A program made the translations under genes and the position numbers. This document shows, in pieces, positions 43,063 through 53,994 of a stretch of 64,000 nucleotides of DNA (within the stretch, counting starts at the first letter, position 1; each line of letters opens with the position of its first letter). A model generated the notes under the pieces. The model searched no databases, was not told the DNA's origin, and saw only the letters and a list, made by a program, of their open reading frames with translations. The DNA lies in assembly GCA_002099365.1 (NCBI GenBank), contig MSED01000004.1, positions 868,001 through 932,000 on the forward strand. Direction: 5' to 3'. Source of the DNA: Phialophora verrucosa (taxonomy: Eukaryota; Ascomycota; Eurotiomycetes; Chaetothyriales; Herpotrichiellaceae).

Positions 43063-44477
43063 AAGTCGAGGTCACTGTCTGCGCCTTTCGGTCCGCGCCT
43101 CTCTTCCACCCCTGTATGCTCATCACTCTTCCCATTCAGAATATTGGTGATGAACCCCCAGGCACTAACGATCTGATCTCCTGGGTAGACCCGGAGATAC
43201 ATCTGTGTGACCCATTCTTCCGTGCCGGTGACGAAGTCTTGCATTTCTGGTAAGGCAGATATGGTGCTGTGGTGAATCAGGTGGAATGGAGTCTGAAGAG
43301 GGGCGATCAGGTCGTCGAACGGCGACTGGCTGCCGGTCTGAGAGGACGAGGATGACGCGTTCGCGCGTATCCTCTGCTGAATTGCGGCACTCGACACCTT
43401 GTCCACGAAATTGGTAATGACCTCAATGCGTTGGTTGGACGACCCTTTGAGTAAGCTTAGCCTAGACAGCTCGGCAACACCCCCGAGCACAATGAATTGC
43501 ATCAGATCAGCATCACTGGGCGACCTCTTTGCTCGAAGTCTCCCGGCCGATGGAGCTCTACTGAGCGCGTGCAGATGCTGCCGACACAGCTCGTAAAAAT
43601 GATATGCCGGTACAATCTCCGGGCCCGGATAGGCTCGTAGGAGCTCTCTGACAGATTGAAGACACCAGAAGCATCTGCCATCAGGAACCTCGGTGTCCGG
43701 AACAGGCCTGGCCTTGTGGCTTGGGTGTTCTGAGATCAGAATAGTCCGATGGTTCTCGAGGAAATGGTACGTTGTCCACGCCGCCACTTGTAGCCTCTGC
43801 ATTAGCCTGTGTTTGTAGGGGTTGAAGTTGTCACATCTCTTGAACTTGGGCAACACGTAGACCTTCATTTGGAGCCAATTCGTCAGTACCTGCAACATCT
43901 TCTGCACCTGGGCTTGCCGTTTCAGGGTCTGGAGCAGATAGTCAAACGTAGTACACGGTTGCGGAGGAGGATAAATGGTGTGGATATATTTGTAGAGATA
44001 CCTCGCCTTGTCGTGGTTGAGACGACCCTCATAGTCGGTGGTATGCTCGTACGCACTCTGCAGGAGTATTGACCGTGTGATCGGGCCTGCGTGACATTGC
44101 AGGTACGCGTGAACGGAGCGAGAAGCCAAGCGCAGTGTGAAAATGTCGGCCAAGGAAAGATAACAGAGGATCTGCGCGGTGATTTCATCGGGGAGCGCAA
44201 GGAGGGCCTCCCATAGCTTTTGCCTGTGCAAGAGCCATCAGCATGTAAGATAGGGTCTTTTTGGGTTTACCCACGTTGACTCAGGCCCAGTGTCAGCTCC
44301 GTTTAACGAGTGGGATCGCTTGGATCGGGAGGGAAGGCGCAACGACAGCGCTGCGAGGCTCGGCCGTCGAGGAGCGTGAATGTCGGCCGCTGAAGGCCTC
44401 CTTGACGACTCTGCGCTCGAACCACCCGTATCCAAAGCGTAAACGGTGCTCATTCGTCGAAAAACGTTGGTCACCAT
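43032..44477 (-). CDS. F-box protein
   Basis: Two exons (44275-44477, 43032-44223) join in phase to 464 residues. The first exon is Ser/Arg-rich. The F-box spans about residues 68-110: LWEALLALPDEITAQILCYL followed by SLADIFTLRLASRSVHAYLQ. The remainder is an alpha-helical domain with FKRCDNFNPYKHRLMQRLQVA and a conserved CFWCLQS; no WD40 or LRR is seen. F-box proteins link substrates to SCF ubiquitin ligases through Skp1. The start is uncertain: ATG at 44477 has the best context (GCG before, G after), whereas 44558 or 44453 are also in frame. The C-terminal codons DFLAPLKSFDE lie in a tandem repeat that continues past the stop. Confidence 0.82.
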
Positions 44478-44558
44478 CGCGGCGTTGTTCCCCGGCCGAG
44501 TCCTGTGACGGTCTGCTTCTGAAGTGGGGTGAGAGGAAGAGCTGGACACGCACAGCAT

Positions 44559-45395
44559 GAGCTGCTTCAGATGTAATGATCAGGGCAGGTGTGTATGTCG
44601 TAACGGAAGCGTCTGGACCGATGCAATGCTGACTTCAGGCAAGCTGATATCGAAGCATTATGTCCTGTAGACAATCGGCCGGTCAGGTTCCGACCCGCGT
44701 TCGGACAAATGGTAACGCGCGAACTGCAAGACCGGCGAGATATTGGAGCAGAATTTTCTTCGACAAGTAGGCGGGCAGAAGAAGGACGAAGGCTACGGTG
44801 TTCTCGACAGTCAGGCTATCAAGTAATACCTGCGCGCGATTTTATATATCCAGTCGTATTCGACTTGCTGGGCTCTGAAGCAGGGAAAGGGAAAAGAATT
44901 TGGCCAAAATGCTGGACGTCAGGGCACTTCGAACATGCATGGGGGGTTCTCCCATTATAGGCTAGACCGCCAACGATCGCCAATGCAGTGGGCATTGATA
45001 GGCGTTGCTTGGTATTTTGCTAACGGCTCCAGTACCGATGAAGAAAGCGCGCCGCAGATGAAGCTGCTAGGATACTTGATCGCGACATCGGCCGTCCGCC
45101 AGACCAGATCCCGACCAGCAGTTGGAAAGCGGTCCGCGGTCACGACCGTTCCTAATAGAAGGAATTAAGACGAGAAGAGCGAGCGTGGACAGCCTTTGTA
45201 GACATCGATACAGCAAATGCAGTCAATACAGTCAATACAGTGTAATTTATGGCCATCTTTGGTCGTATGCTACTGTCGCTCTCTGATGCCGTCTGTCCTC
45301 AACGCTTCATCCTCCTCGCTATGCATGTGAGGCCGAACATTGTACAATGAATCGAATTTCCTGCTTTTCCCCTGTATGTTCGGTCACAAACATGC
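44559..45395. other. Intergenic
   Basis: Promoter side of the F-box gene and 3' flank of the hydrolase. A short repeated CAGTCAATA motif occurs near 45215-45240. No gene is supported. Confidence 0.55.
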
Positions 45396-46926
45396 TTAAT
45401 ACTTCATGCGAGATGGCACCGTCTTCATTTGGTCCATGATGTTCCCTTCGAGTCCGAGGACGCCGTATATCCACTTCAGAATGATGAAGAAGCTGTCGGG
45501 TTCCTGGTCACCGTTAGTTTTGCTGGTCTATCGGCGCAGCCTGAGATCTGATGGTACTTACACCCATGTGCTTCTTGCCCTTGACCATCCTGGCCAACTT
45601 GGGGCCACCGTGCTCAAGGGCAACAAACATATCATCGATGGGGAAGATCTCATCGTCGTTGCCGTTGACCAACAACATCTTGGTGCAGGGCTTCTCGAGA
45701 GTCCCATCGTTCAACAACGAAAACTTGCCAGCATCTTGAATGAACGATTCAAGGTCTGGATACCCGAACTTGTATGTGAGGGTGCTCGCCAGGTCGAAGG
45801 GATACTCGAGCTTGTTGACATTTTCAAGCCACTCTCGGTCAAACATCTGAAGAGGAGATTAGCCTGAACATCGCTGGGGGGAGCCCCGGAGCATTGCCTA
45901 CATGATGACATCCACCACCCAAGCTGATACTGGCGAACAGTCTGTCTTTATGTGTATGGGCAACTCTGAGTGCATAGTAGCCGCCTGTTGAGAACCCCCA
46001 TACAATCACCTTCTTGTTATCAATTGCCTTCTGGGTGTCAATCCAGTCAAGAACGCTGGACCATTGCCGGTCGGGGCTGGTAGGATCTTGTCGGAGAGCA
46101 GGTGAGTCGCCAGTGCCGGGGATTTCGGCGATGACAGTTGCCACGCCCTTTTGCAGCCATCCTTGCTGCCAGACCGCGAGTTCCGTGCGATAGCCGTCGA
46201 GGCCGGTGATGATCAAGACGCATGGAGCGGGCGACTGCGCCGAGGCGTTGGGAGGAAGGAGGAAGTTGACAGGGACAACGTCGCCTTCGCCCTGGATAGC
46301 ATGCTTGTGAGGGATCTTGACTTCGACGATGGGGTGCTCCATGAGTCTATTGCCAGTCAGCCGTAGTCGCCAACTGTGCATGCGTGTCCATCACTGACGC
46401 CGTGCCCTTGTAGAAGACTTCTTTGCCTTTCGTCCAAGCCTCCTTTTGCTTTGCCGATCGAGGTGTCGGGAAGCGGGAGATACGGTAGACGGCCGAGCTT
46501 CGAAGATAGTATTCTGAGGCCTTCTCTTTCTCGCCGGCCTTCTCTGCCTCTTCGGCGGTTTTGGCCAACTCCTCGGCTTTAGGGAAGTAGTTCTGTGCAT
46601 ATTCATCCCAGTCGTAGGGTTCTTTCAAGCCTTTCTGCAGAGCTGTTTAGGTTGGGCTCCGAGGGAACAATTATCCATGCTGACCTTGATAATCTGTTCT
46701 GCAACTGGCTCGAAGTCTTTGATGCTGCCAAACATGAACGGATACACACCCATCGCACACTGTTCCCCTCACATGTCAGCGTATCTTCATCTCGGCCTTG
46801 CTTCTCATGGCGGCCACATACGGGTGCCTTCCATTTTGTTTCCCACAACTTCTGGTACGATTCGTGGTGGATGGCAGGTTTGGTGATGGCATCTTTGATG
46901 TAGTATTTCTCGGAGGCTGAGACCAT
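45396..46926 (-). CDS. Ayg1/FrsA-type alpha/beta hydrolase
   Basis: Six exons (46822-46926, 46685-46759, 46399-46634, 45902-46346, 45562-45846, 45396-45503) join in phase to 417 residues. The N-terminus has KLWETKWK and VYPFMFGSIKDFEP, followed by a helical cap with SAVYRISRFP. The catalytic core has ITGLDGYR, AEIPGTGDSP, nucleophile Ser258 in WGFSTGGYYA, a likely Asp at 351-352 in NGNDDEIFP and His380 in KKHMG. This order matches the family of Aspergillus Ayg1 (polyketide chain-shortening hydrolase of DHN melanin) and bacterial FrsA-like proteins. No polyketide synthase or melanin gene lies in the window, so a melanin role is unproven. The ATG has a strong context (CCCACC before it). C-C-bond or ester hydrolysis expected. 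Confidence 0.87.
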
Positions 46927-48213
46927 GGTGGGCTGATTGTCAGGAATAAAGCGAGGGTCGGTGATGCGCTCTGGAGTTCAAATGCAGGCTGCGACGATGG
47001 TTTTATCGGGGCTTGAGAAATCGCGGTGAGAGAATGCGGCAATCAGCATCAACGTCAACAATCTACCATACACGGATCTAGGAAGTCCGAAGCCGACTCC
47101 GGCTGGTGCATCTTGTACGAATGCGTGTACAGAGGACCGTGGTAGCGCCAGGGGCAGAGGGGCTCGGGGGAGGGGCACAGGGGCTCCTTGGGACTCCCTC
47201 GGGCCTCAGTGGGTGTCGGCTAGCCAACTCTTGCCCCTACCACTAAAGCAGTTTACTCGTAGCTCGGCGTGATTTAATACTTTACTTTGCAGCGTGCCTT
47301 TCACGCTACGTACGCGATATCCTCGCCTCGAACGAAACAGATCGGAGTCGGAAGCGACGTCAGCAGCTGTGCAACACGCCCGTTGGCTTGCAGAAACGCA
47401 GGCGCAGGGGAATGTAAGGGAGAGACTGAGGCGGCCGTGGCGGGGTCCTCGAGAGGCCGTAAAGTCTGGCCCCCAATGGCCATGAGGCTCTCCGGACCAC
47501 GAACGCCGTTTTCGAGGGCACGCGAAGGAAGGTTTTGCAGGGTCTTTGTTGCTATATTCAGGCTGGCCTGTCGGCTTCTGAGCCCAGTAATTGGTGCGCT
47601 CCGACGCAAAATGGTGTACAGTAATCAAGGCACGATGACTTGGTTAGGCCCGGGCTATCGAAGAGCTAGGGCCCTCCACAAACGCCCCCGCCACTCACAG
47701 TCCGACGTGCGGCACCCTTCGTGCCGGTCTGTACGAGTCCTTCGCATTGAAGTCGTCCGCATATCCCGTGTCGAAGGCCTTTCGGCCCCCCTTGCCCTTA
47801 GGCCGGGTGAAGTCGTCCGATCGATCAAAGCGCTTTTGCATTGACAGGAGTCAATGCTGTGTGGTATTCATTTGCAAGGGATCCTGAGGAGCGGATGCTC
47901 ATGCAACATCAGGACCAACAACCGAACAAGGACGACCGTCAAAAGCCCAAAATCCTGCACCACTTAGCGTAATCACCGCTTGCGCATGGCGTGCGACGAG
48001 GGAGATGTTGCAGCATATCGCATTACGAATACGCAACCGAGCGCTCCCAAACATGAAAAAGTCTTCGCCGGCTCATCCGTAAGCCGCGCTTCCCTAATAA
48101 TGCGACGACAGAAGGGTATGTGAACCGTACAGTTGAACAGCATAATCAGTGTCACCAACTCCGTCATGAACATTCGTAACAGTCGTATGCTTTGTGACCT
48201 CGGGAAAACCGTG
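46927..48213. other. Intergenic with a G-run cluster
   Basis: Upstream of the hydrolase. Five runs of four or more G on the plus strand lie at 47151-47183, a potential G-quadruplex. Open frames at 47287-47844 (+) and 47206-47628 (-) are mutual shadows in GC-rich DNA and lack recognisable similarity. Confidence 0.5.
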
Positions 48214-50015
48214 TCAGGCCTGTAGCCGAGTAGGACTGGACCGGGAAATCCAAATATATTTGGCTGCATTGCCGCCACGGCCCAGCCTGTAAACCATCGA
48301 TGGGATGGCAGACGCGGTCGCAGCGTCACCCTTCAAGATCGACTTGAGATGCATCTTGGCTCGATTTGTGAATGCGTGTTCGGGGCCGAACGCGTCCCGA
48401 CACACGTCGACCACATGTTGCATTGTCTCGACGGCCTCATCCTTCCGCCCCAGTTTGTGCGATATCTCTGCCATGCCCCTCAGACATCGCACGTAGATCT
48501 CACGCTCTTCTGGCCGAGGCAATGTCTGGGACCGTTCTAATGACGCCTTGATGGCCTGAAGGGACTGCGTATATTGACCCATGTGAAAATAAGCCTCGGA
48601 AGTGGATCGCAATGCGTAGCAAACGTCGTAGCATCGTTTGTTGACCGTCGTCTCAAAGGCGTCAACGAGTTGTTGGAACCGGACCGCGGCCTCGGCGAAT
48701 CGTTCTCGGTTCAGCAGACTACTCGCAAACGTCTGTAACAGAGCGATTGTTTCCGGATGGAAGTATCCTATGCTATCTTGGAAGAAGTCGAGCAACCTGC
48801 GTAATGTAGACTCTGCGAGCCAGGCTCGGGAGACAGTTGCATTGTGCATGGTCGTGGCAACCACGTAAATGGGGTGTTCCTCGGACTCGAAGACAGCTTT
48901 GGCCATATCAGCCAAGTGTTGCAAAAGCATCAGTAACGGTTCCTCGTATCCCGTCCCGTCGTGGCGAATGATGAGGTCGAAAATATAGATCATGAAGCCA
49001 ACGTGGTCATCCTTCAGCAGACCCTCGATCAGAGCGAAGGCCTTGTAGAAGTTGTCGAAAGCCCGGTCTCGCTGCCCATTCCACAGAAAGGAAAAGCCGT
49101 GGTACATGGAATAGTAGAACCGATCCGCAAGAGCATCATCCGATGTTGCGGTCCAAGTGCCGGTGGTGTTCCGGATGGAGACGTTTCGTGCTGTAAATAG
49201 ATTCATAAAGTGATTCTGCATGTTCTGGAAGATAGCGTCCAGATATCGTTGGTCCTCGGCTGAAACTTGAGCCTGAACCACCGTCGACTCAACCGACAGA
49301 GTTCGGAATGGCGGCATTGGAGGCAGGTCTGGTATATTTAGCGCCTGCTGCAGAATGGTTAGACGTTCGGCGGCGAACTCTGAGGCCCTCAACCTCAGCG
49401 CTATGGCCGGCTTTTCCTGGTCGTCCATCTCCATTGGACTTCTGGTCATATCGAAATCCTCTGCGTCTTGAGTGGCGTTGAGCATGTCGTCGTTGGATGA
49501 TAAAGGTGTCCTTACGTCGGCGTCATCTGGGGATGACAATTCGCCCGATACCGACCGTTGAGGGTCCAGCAGACTTGAAGGATCTTTGATACCTTTGCGG
49601 TTGAAGTAGTGTAAAGCGTCGGCGAGCGTCACCTGCCGCCCTCTGACCAAGAAGACCTTGTCCTTGTCGTCGCCTTTCTGTTGCAGGCCTTGGCGAACCA
49701 AATCAAGCATTTCATGCTCTTTCTTTTTCTTGTCCAGGCCCCATGTATGAAGCCGGCTTTTATACATCCGCTCTCTGGCAAAGGGGGCATATTAGCAACC
49801 GAGCCGGGGTTAAGCGACAAAAGTACATACGTTGGACCAAAATCATATTCACGTTTCAGGTACTCCGCCACGTCCTTGAGCGTCCGGCCCTCTTCAAAGT
49901 ACAATTGGGTGATCAGCGGCCGGTGCCTCCGCCATTCATCCGACGTGTACGAATTCGATGAACGCTTTGAGAGCTGCTTTTTGCGGTCGACGGGCGAGCC
50001 GTCGGCAGAAGCCAT
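48214..50015 (-). CDS. Clr5-domain and TPR protein
   Basis: Two exons (49831-50015, 48214-49774) join in phase to 581 residues. Residues about 25-80 form a Clr5-type domain: WRRHRPLITQLYFEEGRTLK, VAEYLKREYDFGPTERMYKS and RLHTWGLDKKKK. A linker rich in acidic and Ser residues follows. The C-terminal 350 residues are helical with TPR-like pairs such as FAEAAVRFQQLVDAFE and CYALRSTSEAYFHMGQYTQSL, and DEAVETMQHVVDVCRDAFG. Clr5 names a fission-yeast silencing factor; in filamentous fungi the domain often heads TPR or ankyrin proteins and is thought to bind DNA. A nuclear role is inferred. The intron inside the Clr5 domain was placed by the FGPT|ERMYKS join. Confidence 0.82.
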
Positions 50016-53003
50016 GGCGGAAAGTGAACAAACCGTCCGGTGCCGCGTTGCGCTCGATCACTTCATTATATCGAACGAGTCACCGAATATGGCATTTCGT
50101 GATGATAGGGATGTCTCCGGTGGACTTGCGTGACTTGGTGTTCACTGAGGTGAGCGACCAAATACGCGTGCGAGGGGGGGCTGTGCGCCCTCGGCCGGTG
50201 GTTGGTGGAATTCCCAACCCAACCAAAAAGAGCACCAGGAGGCGTCGGTAGTTGAGTTGGTGAAGAAACGTTGCTGTGCTCGTCACAGGCGACTCGGTTG
50301 AAGGCCGAGGTCTAGACAGGTGTTGAAAGTGGAGGTTGAGAATTCATGGGCACGTTGAAGTTATGTAAAGTGAAGTCAAATGCGAGAGCCTAGTTGGAAG
50401 TTCTGCTTGGTGTCCGTACTTTTTACCTGCTTGGCTCGAGAAATTGGGGTTAGTCTTTCGTCTTCGGCGGCTCGGCCGGGCGTGCAGGCCTTTTGACCCG
50501 TTAGTCTTCTCGAAGAACTGGACTGGAGTCCGCGGGACACGCATGGAGCAGAGAGTGGAATAGTCAGGTGGTAGCCGCGAATGTTTGATGCGAGACGGTG
50601 GGCTCAAATGAGGGTCTGGTCTGCCTGCGCAACTGGTCAGCGTCCAGTCCATCGATGGCCTATCCAGCCCCAGCAAAGTACCGCCCGTCTGGAGGCAGGC
50701 GTGCCTTGGCAGCAAACAGATTACGTCGAGTCATGTACTGACCTCGTTCCTTTACTCGCTAGGCGAGCGAAGCCAATGGGATGTGGTGTGTTACGCTTCA
50801 AAGGCGAAGAGGGAGCCCGGGGCGTGCAGGATACAGGCGCGAGGAGGATTGCTTGGGGGGTGTTCGCGGGTCCATGTGGAGTTCCTCAAATTCAGTGCTC
50901 ACTTCCAAACCACATACCCAAATGGTGTCGGTCGAGCGAGGGATGTATCCATTTAATCCAAATAAAATGGGTGTTTCCAGGCGGCATGACTGGTATTGTC
51001 GTTGTCAGTCAAACGGCTGGCTGCCGCCTTTCCACGATGGCGGTGGCAATGAAACCTCGAATCTACCTCAGCAACGTTACTGGGACCTCTCGCCAGGACT
51101 ACAAAAGTACCTCCGACTGCTCTAGTTCTGTTCCCAACTTTGCGTCAGAGATCAACGTTCGAATCGCCGCTTCTGTCGTTTGGTCATCGCGCATCCGGCA
51201 GGTGGCCAACCTTTGACTAGACCATGCGCGGCAGGAATACCAGGCATACTATACAGTACAACGACACTCCTCGCACGTGCCTCCCGCCGCCATATTCCTG
51301 TCATCAATGATTTCGCCGCTGTAAAGGATGGTGTCACCGCGGCCATCATAGGAAACGATGCTCTTTCCCAAGTTGGCCGTGTTCGTTCTTTTCACTACAC
51401 TCGACACGCAGCGGCCTCCTGATCACCTGCCACGTTGGTCCTGGAGCTTACCACCGGAGAAGCTCCATATCGCATCAACCCCTGTGTTTTCTATTCTTGT
51501 GGCTGTGCCGGAAAATTCAGGTTACACTCACACGCTCCTCTGTGTTCCAACTGCCTGAGAACAGCAAAGCTGTAGGGCTTAGGCCCTGCAATACGGCCTC
51601 CGAATGCATCCCTTATCTTATACTTACGTCCTTATCAGCGAGCCCTTTTTCCCTGTCATCCTTTGTCATGGGCATTGACTCGCTGGAGCGCCGACATCGT
51701 GAGTGACCAGAGCAAGACAGCCACAGTGAAAATATCATTTCTGGTCTAACCGCCCTCCCTCTCCATCTTCGCTCGTCCAAACTACTGTACCCCAGAGTCT
51801 AGAATAATTAGTACCTGGGTAAAGTTTGACGCGTCCATATTTTCCACTGTGGGTTCCGGGGGGGGGAACAGAAGAACAAAAGCTTGAGTACCCGGCAGCT
51901 CCTTCACAACGCCCCCTGCTTATTCCGACATTTCCGGAGACCGCGCCCCGGCCAAATTATGCATCACTGTGCTTGGGAGAATTCAGTAAATGGTCAGGGA
52001 CCATGCTGGAGGATGATGGCGTGAGGGGCAGAGGAAGATTTTTTCTGCCTTCGGAAGAGCACACCGTCGAGACAGTATGTACGAGTACTCGTAGACCTCC
52101 TAACCCATGTCCCTCAGGCCCTTGGGACGATGATCCAGCAGCATTGTGTTGCTGCCCCACCCGCCAGGTCCTCGGAACGGCCCCCCTGGAAAAGGCAAGT
52201 TCCCCGGAATTTCTCGAAACCTCTCTGCCTCCGAAGCATTTTCATCGATCAACGAATAATCACCTCCAACCTCTGAGATCCAGTCTCAGGAATGTGACGT
52301 CGAAGCGCGCCAATACCCCGGCATGTTTCATTTTGCAGATAAATGGTACCTGAACGTCGATCGCGCAAAATTGAGACTGGGAGCTTCACCCCACGTTCCG
52401 GATTGGCATCCTACGTGACGTCCAGAAGGTACACTCTCCCGTTTGCAGCTTCATTCGGATCTGTCTGGGGCGACACTTGTCATTGTGACTTGGGGGCTAT
52501 TGTAACCTCAGAAGCAGCAAATTTTTCTGAAACGTGAAGTCGGCAAGGTACGAACAATGTTGACTCAACTTCCTGCCACCCTGGTGAAGATAGGAGAACG
52601 TTGCTTCATTCCACGGTGATTGCAGTCTATATCGGCGGACGAAGTAGGCGCAAACCGCGTGAACAAAGGAGAGTCGTAGGTGATAATTGTTCAGCTTACT
52701 CAGTTCAGGCCACCCAGCGTAGCAATTTTCCGACTGTGTAGGCTGGATTTCCCGACCGTGCAGGCCGTCGAGGTTCTAACCCCTCTTCATGCTTCCTTTG
52801 CACGCAGTGATATGCTTACAGAGGCAGGTGATGCACGAGAACACGAGGTCTTGGAATGTCTGGTCTCTGCTTTATCATCACGTTGTCCTACTAATTTCTG
52901 AGCACTGACTGCTACCTCAAAATTTCTCGCCTATCTCGTTGTTCCTGACACTCAGCTTCGCAAACGGCAACGCCCTCATATTCAGCCGACATCAAAACTT
53001 GAA
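50016..53003. other. Long gene-poor stretch
   Basis: Almost 3 kb with no recognisable gene on either strand. The longest frames (50581-51216 and 51826-52353, both +) are Pro/Arg/Cys-rich and do not resemble any family. A run of nine or more G occurs near 51848. It may hold regulatory or non-coding transcripts, or decayed sequence beyond recognition. Confidence 0.5.
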
Positions 53004-53576
53004 ATGTCTTCAACAGAACCGCTTCCGTCGGGTCTGCCCGATCCCACCATCCACATAACCACTCACAATTCTGCCGGGAAAGCGACGGTTCACTCATCGT
53101 CTACAAACCAGTGGGCGTTCTTTCCTGAAAGGGCGGTGGGTTTCAACGTGGTTTACACAACAGACAACTTTCCAGTGTCCCTGAACGACGATGCAGATAT
53201 CAAATCTCACCAGGAAACCATGGCCAGTGGGCAGCTTGGTCTCGTCAAGAAGGGCGGTACCGTCTGTCGGATAGTCGACTTCGGCCCTGGCGGTACTCCA
53301 CTCATGCACCGTACTCAGAGCCTCGACTACGGAGTGGTATTGGAGGGCACTATCGAGATGGAATTGGACGACGGCAGTGTGACCGTCCTGAAACGTGGGG
53401 ACGTAGCAGTACAGCGAGCCACCAACCATGCATGGAGGAACCCGAGCAAGACTGAATGGACGCGGATGTTGTTCGTTCTACAGGATTGCCAGCCAGTTAT
53501 TGTCGGAGGGGAAAGATATCGTGAAGACCTTGGAGATGGAGGCAAAGAGATTCCGAAAAGTGGCAACGACGACTGA
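53004..53576 (+). CDS. Cupin-domain protein
   Basis: Intronless, 190 residues. A single conserved beta-barrel cupin motif is visible: H-x5-DYGVVLEGTIEMELDDG gives the first motif, then VLKRGDVAVQRATNHAWRNPS gives the second, with His at the usual metal position. Small fungal cupins of this form are often of unknown function, some acting as dioxygenases, isomerases or decarboxylation accessory enzymes in secondary-metabolite or catabolic clusters. It precedes an intact Zn2Cys6 regulator and an amidohydrolase, suggesting a small co-regulated unit. Cytosolic location likely; no signal peptide. Confidence 0.85.
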   Translation: MSSTEPLPSGLPDPTIHITTHNSAGKATVHSSSTNQWAFFPERAVGFNVVYTTDNFPVSLNDDADIKSHQETMASGQLGLVKKGGTVCRIVDFGPGGTPLMHRTQSLDYGVVLEGTIEMELDDGSVTVLKRGDVAVQRATNHAWRNPSKTEWTRMLFVLQDCQPVIVGGERYREDLGDGGKEIPKSGNDD

Positions 53577-53994
53577 TCAAGCCGTCCGGATGGGACTCTG
53601 GAGATGAGCGGGCCACAGGATGCATTTCACAGAAGCTAACGCTTCCCTATTTACATGCTGATGGCTAAGTCGCCGGTTGCTATTCTCAGCTGGAATAGCC
53701 GCACGATCATCTGAAGTTGTCACAGTTTCAATAGATCACGAATCCATGCGGCATGACAGACGCTCAGCAGGCGCTCTTAGCTCTTACAGTACTCATCTTC
53801 TCCAGTAACTCGCGGGGCGCCGCAAGTCAAGTGATTTGCCGACCCTGCTTCAAGGTCCCCCCATTTTCCGAATGAGATGCCTTTAATATCCACCGAGACT
53901 GCTGAAGTCGATGCTATACCATCCGCAGCCTTCACTCGATTTTTGATCGGAAAATTCGGCTTCGTGACACTGACCGGTTGCCCGGAGCACAATC
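53577..53994. other. Intergenic, promoter side of Zn2Cys6 regulator
   Basis: No supported gene or obvious site. Confidence 0.55.

Noticed and set aside
47287..47844. 185-codon plus-strand frame in the gap before the Clr5 gene
   Set aside because: Arg-rich, overlapped by equally long frames on the other strand, no recognisable family.
51826..52353. 175-codon plus-strand frame
   Set aside because: Pro/Ser/Cys-rich without any recognisable motif or splice partner.
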